From the NCBI GenBank assembly GCA_029959085.1, contig JARWIR010000007.1:41219137-41283136 (forward strand): a stretch of DNA of 64,000 bases, in the 5' to 3' direction. Position 1 is the first letter of the stretch; each line of letters starts with the position of its first letter. The notes under the pieces were generated by a model that had not been told where the DNA came from, made no database searches, and saw only the letters and a program-made list of their open reading frames with translations. A program made the position numbers and the translations under genes. Positions 58,481 to 64,000 of this stretch are shown in pieces. Origin of the DNA: Nemophila menziesii (taxonomy: Eukaryota > Streptophyta > Magnoliopsida > Boraginales > Hydrophyllaceae).

Positions 58481-58643
58481 ACCCCTCTCCATCTTCATGC
58501 AATATCACAATTCACAACTCACAAACTAATAAAATCTATTCAATCTCTCACTTGCAGTACTCTCAAATACAGCATCCTTTTCTTGTTATCCTTTATATAA
58601 TACCTATATATAAGTTCAATCTCTTAATAAGCATTTTGATAAG

Positions 58644-59600
58644 ATGTCCATTTTAGTGTATTTCTTGCTTTCCATGGTTGCTACTACGGCACTAGGTCAA
58701 GGCACTCGTGTAGGATTCTATTCTCGTACATGTTCACGAGCTGAATCCATTGTCAAATCCACCGTGACTTCTCACTTTCAAAAGAATCCAACAATTGCAC
58801 CCGGGTTACTTAGAATGCATTTCCATGATTGCTTTGTCAATGGTTGTGATGCTTCTATCCTCGTTGATGGTGCCAACACTGAGAAAACAGCTGCACCTAA
58901 TCGTTTGTTAAGAGGATATGAAGTTATCGAAGATGCTAAGCGCCAAATCGAAGCAATATGCCCTGGTGTTGTCTCTTGTGCTGACATTCTTGCTCTTGCT
59001 GCTAGAGATTCTGTCACAGTCACTAAGGGATTGAGTTGGAGTGTGCCAACTGGACGAAGAGATGGTCGTGTTTCATTAGCTTCAGAAACTTCTAACTTAC
59101 CCGGTTTCAGAGATTCCGTTGATGTTCAGAAGCAGAAGTTTGCCGCTAAGGGACTTAATACTCAGGACCTTGTTGCCCTAGTTGGTGGACATACTATTGG
59201 AACCTCAGCATGTCAATTCTTTAGATACAGATTGTATAACTTCACTAATGGTGGTCCTGACCCTTCTATCGCCCCAGCATTTGTATCTCAACTTCAAGCT
59301 CTTTGTCCTGAAAATGGCGATGCTTCAAAGCGTATCGGACTTGACAATGGCAGTGAAAACACATTTGACAACTCGTTTTTCGCAAACTTGAGAAATGGAA
59401 AAGGGATTTTGGAATCAGACCAAAAGTTATGGACGGATAGCTCTACAAAGACATATGTACAACGTTTCTTGGGTTTAAGGGGGCTGCTTGGGTTGAGATA
59501 TAACGTGGAATTTACTCATTCCATGGTTAAAATGAGTAATGTTGAAGTGAAGACCGGGATCAATGGTGAAATCCGCAAAATTTGCTCTGCCATTAACTAA
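58644..59600 (+). CDS. Class III secretory peroxidase, copy 3
   Basis: It is a 318-residue intronless protein with signal peptide (residues 1-18), Arg57 and His61 on the distal heme side, His183 on the proximal side and all eight conserved cysteines. It has the same N-terminus as copy 1 and the same C-terminal variants (A227, S266, I313) as copy 2, so it is intermediate between them at protein level. The expected role is secreted hydrogen-peroxide-dependent phenolic oxidation in the wall; the specific pathway cannot be told. Its promoter lacks the MITE present upstream of copy 1. The alternative ATG in the upstream sequence (58456) belongs to an unrelated short frame. Confidence 0.95.
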   Translation: MSILVYFLLSMVATTALGQGTRVGFYSRTCSRAESIVKSTVTSHFQKNPTIAPGLLRMHFHDCFVNGCDASILVDGANTEKTAAPNRLLRGYEVIEDAKRQIEAICPGVVSCADILALAARDSVTVTKGLSWSVPTGRRDGRVSLASETSNLPGFRDSVDVQKQKFAAKGLNTQDLVALVGGHTIGTSACQFFRYRLYNFTNGGPDPSIAPAFVSQLQALCPENGDASKRIGLDNGSENTFDNSFFANLRNGKGILESDQKLWTDSSTKTYVQRFLGLRGLLGLRYNVEFTHSMVKMSNVEVKTGINGEIRKICSAIN

Positions 59601-60325
59601 CTACTGATAATTTGTTCCTCTGATCTCAAGACATTCCTTTGATGTTATTTTAATTTGTTATACGTTTTCGATTCACATGTACTTACACTTAAGCTATTCA
59701 TGTAATCTGTTTTCAGAAGTGAATAGTGAATAAATGAATAAATATATCTTTATGACCATTTCTATTTGCAATACTTCTATTCAATGCTATATATATGCAA
59801 TATCTTCAACTGATAATTAACATTTATATTTCTTTTGTAATTATATTCATGTTCATATCAAAGTGTAAAGTCATTAATTTGAGTCCCTGCATTTTAAGAG
59901 AATTCTACTAATAAGTTTTCTGCAGTCTGTTGCTTAAAAATAGAATAACTTAATAGCATTAATTAAGCTTTGTCACATTATGACCCTTGTTATTACCTTT
60001 AAGTATAAGAGCTAAGTTTCAACATTACATATCTATAATATAGGAGCATACGACTAAATAGAATGCTCATCTTTCTAAATAAGGAATATTCAAATCTAAA
60101 TTAATACTATATCAAAGGTGTCAATGGTGATCTTTGACCTTGTCTTTGTTTATTTCTACTTTCGGCGCACACTGAAAAGACGATAGATAAATTAGAAAAA
60201 CGGTAATTATTTTGAATGAGATAGGAAATTATTAGTCGATGGGAAGTTATATACTTAAAAGACTTGAGGTCAATCACCAAATTTGTTTGATTAAATTGGG
60301 ATCATCTCTTACTACTACAAGAAAG
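59601..60325. other. 3' flank of peroxidase 3 and spacer
   Basis: Homology with the other peroxidase 3' flanks runs to about 59900. A CTACTACAAGAAAGTAAGG phrase near 60309 resembles a CACTA end immediately before the LINE. Nothing else is recognised. Confidence 0.45.
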
Positions 60326-60329
60326 TAAG

Positions 60330-63300
60330 GTTTCGTGCTAAATGATTCAGTGAACATGTATTTGGGTACACTTATATGTGCAAGTCGACTTCCAAAGAGT
60401 TTCTATGAACGGATAACTATGAGCATGAGAAATAAATTACTGAATTAGAAGTCATAGAATCTCTTGTTAGCACAGAGGGTAACTGGTGGGGTCTAGGGTG
60501 TGATAAAATAAGATACAATTATCGTGCAAAATAACACCCTAAAGCCACACGGTTCTGCAAGTATACAGATCGTATGCAAGTTTTAGTTAAAAGATTAAGA
60601 TTCGTTCCGCAGAGACTACGAAGGTTAGGAGAATCTTATGCAAATACCAAGTGCAAATAAGTTAAAGCTAGAACAACTAAACGCAGATAAAAGTAAAAAC
60701 AACTAGATTTTTGTTGGTTTTCTAATTAACTAAATTAAAACTAAGAATTAAAAGACAGAAAATAAATATGGAAGAGAAGTGATATAAGAATATAGCTCGA
60801 GTTATTAGCATGTAATCCCCACTAGTTTTGCCGTTCGAAACATGTAAGGGTGAATTATGTAGTATTTCCCTAATCGGTCCCAATTCGCTATCTGTAGTTT
60901 CAAATAGGATTTACCTGTGTCAATAAGGCTCCCTAAGCAAACTTTTCTTGTAATTGGTAAATAGTCACAAGAACTAAACCATAGTGATTATCTAGCTAGG
61001 TTGGGTTGTCAGATCAGACCTAATACTAGACGTTATATGCTAAACATGCAATTAAACACCGTTGTCAATGGTAACCTAATTACTAGATGGTAATTCTAAA
61101 TGGAGGTCGTCCACAAGAACACAGAATATAAAACCAAACACATAAACAGAGAATCAAAACTATAATTCAATTTAAGACATTAAGTTCCCAAATTAGATAG
61201 ATGTCAATCAAAACTAGGGTTCATACATATATGCTAAAAACTCAAGCTAAAGAAATTTAGTTCATGAAATAAAAGAAAGAAATTACAACTTTAAAGGTAG
61301 AAGAAGACATTGTTGATGAACAGCTCCTTCCAGACTTCTTTTCTTGTGTTGTAAGCTTCCTCTTGGTTTAAGGTTTCACCAAGGATGATTTAAGAGTGTT
61401 AAGAGGCTGTATTTATAGTGTATAGGTTGACCTAATTCGTTTCTTGGAGATAACTATAAGTAATGGACTCCTAGCCCAACTCAAATCCGTAAGGAAATAA
61501 AGATAAACACTGCTGGATCGTTTTGAGTATATCTTCTTCGTTATTGGTCGGTTTTTGCTCCATAATATACCAAAAGAATCGTAACAGAATTATCTATGTC
61601 CCTATGAAAGGAATCTTCCAAAATCGGCTTCCTTGTAGGAGTAATAATCACTTCTTTAGGTGTATGCTGCAGAATCTCAGATTTAGGCAGCTTTTCCTTT
61701 TCCTAATTTTTAGCCTTTGTTTCCTTATCTCCAATTTCCATGTAAATATCTTTCCATAAGTTGTTGTCTTTAATTTGGACTCTAATTAATCTCCATAATT
61801 ATCTTTAAAGCTTCACACTAAATAAACAATTAAACCCAATATGCTCTAAAAATATTATGTTACTAAATCAAGACTCAAAATAGGAAAGTGCACTAAACTA
61901 AGCTAAAATCAACCTATAAACTAATAAATAAGCCTAAAATGATGTCTCATGAATAGATTTTATTATCACAAATGAGGAGACATCAGTAACTCTGGCACAA
62001 GCGATACTCAACACCATATTCACATATACTATGCAAACAACGAAGCTTCCGACCGATGTGTAATGAAGTCGAAAAAATTATTTGTGAGTGTATTTGGGGT
62101 ACGGGTGATGAATCAAGGAAGATACACTAGCTCTCTTGGGAGAAGTTGTGTAGAAATAAGATTGATGGAAAGATGGGTTTTCGAGACGAAAAACTTTAAT
62201 AAAGCGCTACTTACTAAGTTAAGATGGAAGATTATTAAAGGGGGTCAAGCACTTTGGGCCAAGGCGTTAAAGCATAGATATTTTGAGGAAAGCTTTATGA
62301 ATCGTTTACCCAAACATTTAGACTCAAGAGTATGTAAAAGTATATTTGGGGTCGCGGGGTGCTGGTGAAAGAATTTGAAGATTATATAAGTGGAAGTTAG
62401 AGGCTTTGTGGAATTTCTCAGTCAAATCAGCCTACAAATTGCTCAAGGCGTCGGTTGCGGCTACGAAGTTTAAATGGGACAAGTTCTGGGCTCTCGAATG
62501 TCTACAAAAATCTAGGTCCTACTTTGGCGAATCGTATAGGATCGACTACCCACGACAGTTAGTCTCATGAAGCTTAGTATGGATGTGTCCCCGTTGTGCA
62601 AGGTTTATGGTGCAACCTAGGAAATAATAACTCATTTATTTCGAGACTGTATGTATTATGATGATATATGGGATGCGTAGCTTGAGCTTGCAAAATTGTG
62701 CATTGTAGCAAGGACTATATTGGAGTAGGGCCATGTGAATAGAGGGTCTGGTGTTCATTTCGGTATTAATGACAATATAGATGGGCTGCAAAGCATCCAT
62801 ACTGATGGATTTTTTTGGAGAAACATAAGTGAATATTAGACGACTAACCTATATGGAAAGAGGAATTATGGCAGGGGCGTAGCAAGGAAAACTATGCAAA
62901 ATAACAACACCTTTAGGGAATGCAGGATTTGGACATGGGCGAAACATGGATTGGGATGTAAAATAACAAAAATTTAATTTTGTTAGAGCAAGAGAATGTG
63001 ATAACCCCCGTTTGCACACAACAGACGAGTATCCGAGGGAAGTTGCAGGTCAGGGGACGAGTAATGAAGGTAAAGAAATAAATGTTGTAACAAATATTGC
63101 ATTTGGGACATGTGGTTTGCCGGACAGGAAATGGTGGAAGGCACTGTTAGGTTGTAAAGGGACGCAAAAAGGGATAGAATACGTAACTATTGCAACCTCC
63201 ATATGCTGATATATTTGGATCGACCGGAATGAGACGTGTTTCGAAGAAAGCGACCTTAAGAAATGAAGTAGAAAACTAAGGGTAATAGTTAAAATCACAG

Positions 63301-63833
63301 TAGTGGGTGGACCGAGAACATGATGGGGCTTATTGTTTCGACAAGAAGCACTCTAATTTAATGGGTCAAACCCGGCCTTTGGAGTCAAACTCAACATCGA
63401 TGGAGGATTAGTGAACAGATCAAGTACAGCGGGTGTTAGGGGCCTTTTCCGTGATAGTAACGAAGATTTCTTTTGAGGTTTCACGAGATCTTGTCAAGTA
63501 AAATCGACGTTTCAAGCAGAAATTTTCACATTACACTTTAGATTATACATGACAATTAGTCTGAGATGGTTTTCATTAAGACTGATTCTCTTGAGCTACA
63601 TGCACTAGTGAAGGATAGTTGGAGTATAAAGGAATTGGTTAGATGAGATACTTGAAATGCAAGACCATACTTGCAAACCATATAATTTCAATTCTTGATC
63701 AGATTGAATGGCAAAGATAGAGGCTGAATTGAACACGGGTTGAAATAGTTTGTCTACATTTTTTTTTTGTTCGAATGTCTACATAATAAGCTAGCTGTAT
63801 TTATCGACTTGTTAAAACCTCTGTTGAAAAAAA
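60330..63833 (+). mobile_element. L1-type LINE, 5'-truncated and split by a solo LTR
   Basis: Left of the LTR the translation reads SEHVYLGTLICASRLPKSF and then LLLAQRVT. Directly across the LTR (using one copy of GTAAC) it continues LAQAILNTIPTYTMQTTKLP. Further on come SWEKLCRNKID, the FNKALLTKLRWKIIKGGQAL region (62063-62368), zinc-binding pieces (about 62600-62700) and an RNase H-like PAFGVKLNIDGG...AGVRGLFRDS (about 63370-63480). Many stops and frameshifts are present. An A-run near 63826 may be the 3' end. Confidence 0.83.
60484..61985. mobile_element. Solo LTR (1502 bp) inserted in the LINE
   Basis: It begins TGGTGGGGTCTAGGG and ends GAGGAGACATCA, flanked by GTAAC on both sides (60479-60483 and 61986-61990). 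Removing it and one GTAAC restores the LINE reading frame. A phrase near the start (CGGTTCTGCAAGTATACAGA) looks like other plant LTRs. No internal domains are present. Confidence 0.88.
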
Positions 63834-64000
63834 AGTTCAGGAACCAAAAAAAACAAGTAAACGTCGAAAAACAATAAAAAATAATTGTTCGAAAAATAAA
63901 TGAAATCCCATCACTTCCGACCTTTTTTGTTGTTCGAAAATCTCTTCACAATTGCATTGGAACAAAAAACAAAAAGAAATCCCTTCCCACCAAGCCGCTC
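63834..64000. other. Window end, repeat related to the window start
   Basis: The complement contains TTTTTGTTCCAATGCAATTG followed by TGAAGAGATTTTCGAACAAC, like 840-880. The last bases ACCAAGCCGCTC recur from 421. Confidence 0.4.

Overview
This window reads as nuclear DNA of a flowering plant, most likely a eudicot. It is AT-rich, mostly transposon-derived, and has a few spliced or intronless plant genes. Five protein-coding genes or gene copies look intact or recognisable: a SAUR-like auxin-response gene (10052-10306, +), a seven-coding-exon LNK1-like circadian cofactor gene (22092-23791, +), and three almost identical intronless class III secretory peroxidases (33805-34761, -; 48521-49477, +; 58644-59600, +). 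A decayed second LNK copy lies at about 30750-33350. All family assignments come from reading motifs by eye; no database search was run.

Layout. 1-10 kb: low-complexity sequence with a recurring ATGGGTACAACCC-type motif, a 5'-truncated L1 LINE, a tRNA-derived SINE sitting in one unit of a tandem duplication, a hAT-type MITE rich in CCTAGGCG, a minus-strand LINE fragment and a mini CACTA element. 10-10.3 kb: SAUR gene. 11.2-15.05 kb: a Mutator-like element with about 200-bp terminal inverted repeats, carrying a hAT insertion in its left repeat and a smaller element (family H, copy A) inside. 15-21 kb: SINE fragments and two nested CCTAGGCG MITEs. 21-24 kb: LNK1-like gene behind a cluster of four G-boxes. 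25.9-33.4 kb: a 434-bp fold-back element, a solo LTR with a G20 run, a Copia remnant with a SINE in its LTR, and the LNK pseudogene. 33.4-42.9 kb: peroxidase 1, a MITE, a degenerate CACTA (TNP2) element, mini CACTA and Stowaway elements. 43.4-53.3 kb: family H copies B and C around peroxidase 2, plus hAT and CACTA elements. 54.3-64 kb: a CACTA element with a nested hAT MITE, a fourth CCTAGGCG MITE, peroxidase 3, and an L1 LINE split by a solo LTR.

How it fits together. The peroxidases share promoter and 3' flanks, so they arose by DNA duplication of a locus that already lacked introns; copies 1 and 3 are parts of a roughly 2-kb inverted duplication. The LNK gene and pseudogene are a tandem pair in the same orientation; the pseudogene lost its 5' end and picked up a SINE near its stop.

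The most unusual structure is family H. At least three Mutator-like elements (13349-14649, 43410-44824, 51509-53256) share related terminal repeats, a TATA-like box with a pyrimidine-rich leader before an ATG, and an internal 21-bp tandem array. The arrays have diverged in sequence but keep the same open frame and encode seven-residue repeats centred on E-Y-S, E-H-S or L-H-S. A fourth, partial copy (from 26605) is split by the solo LTR.
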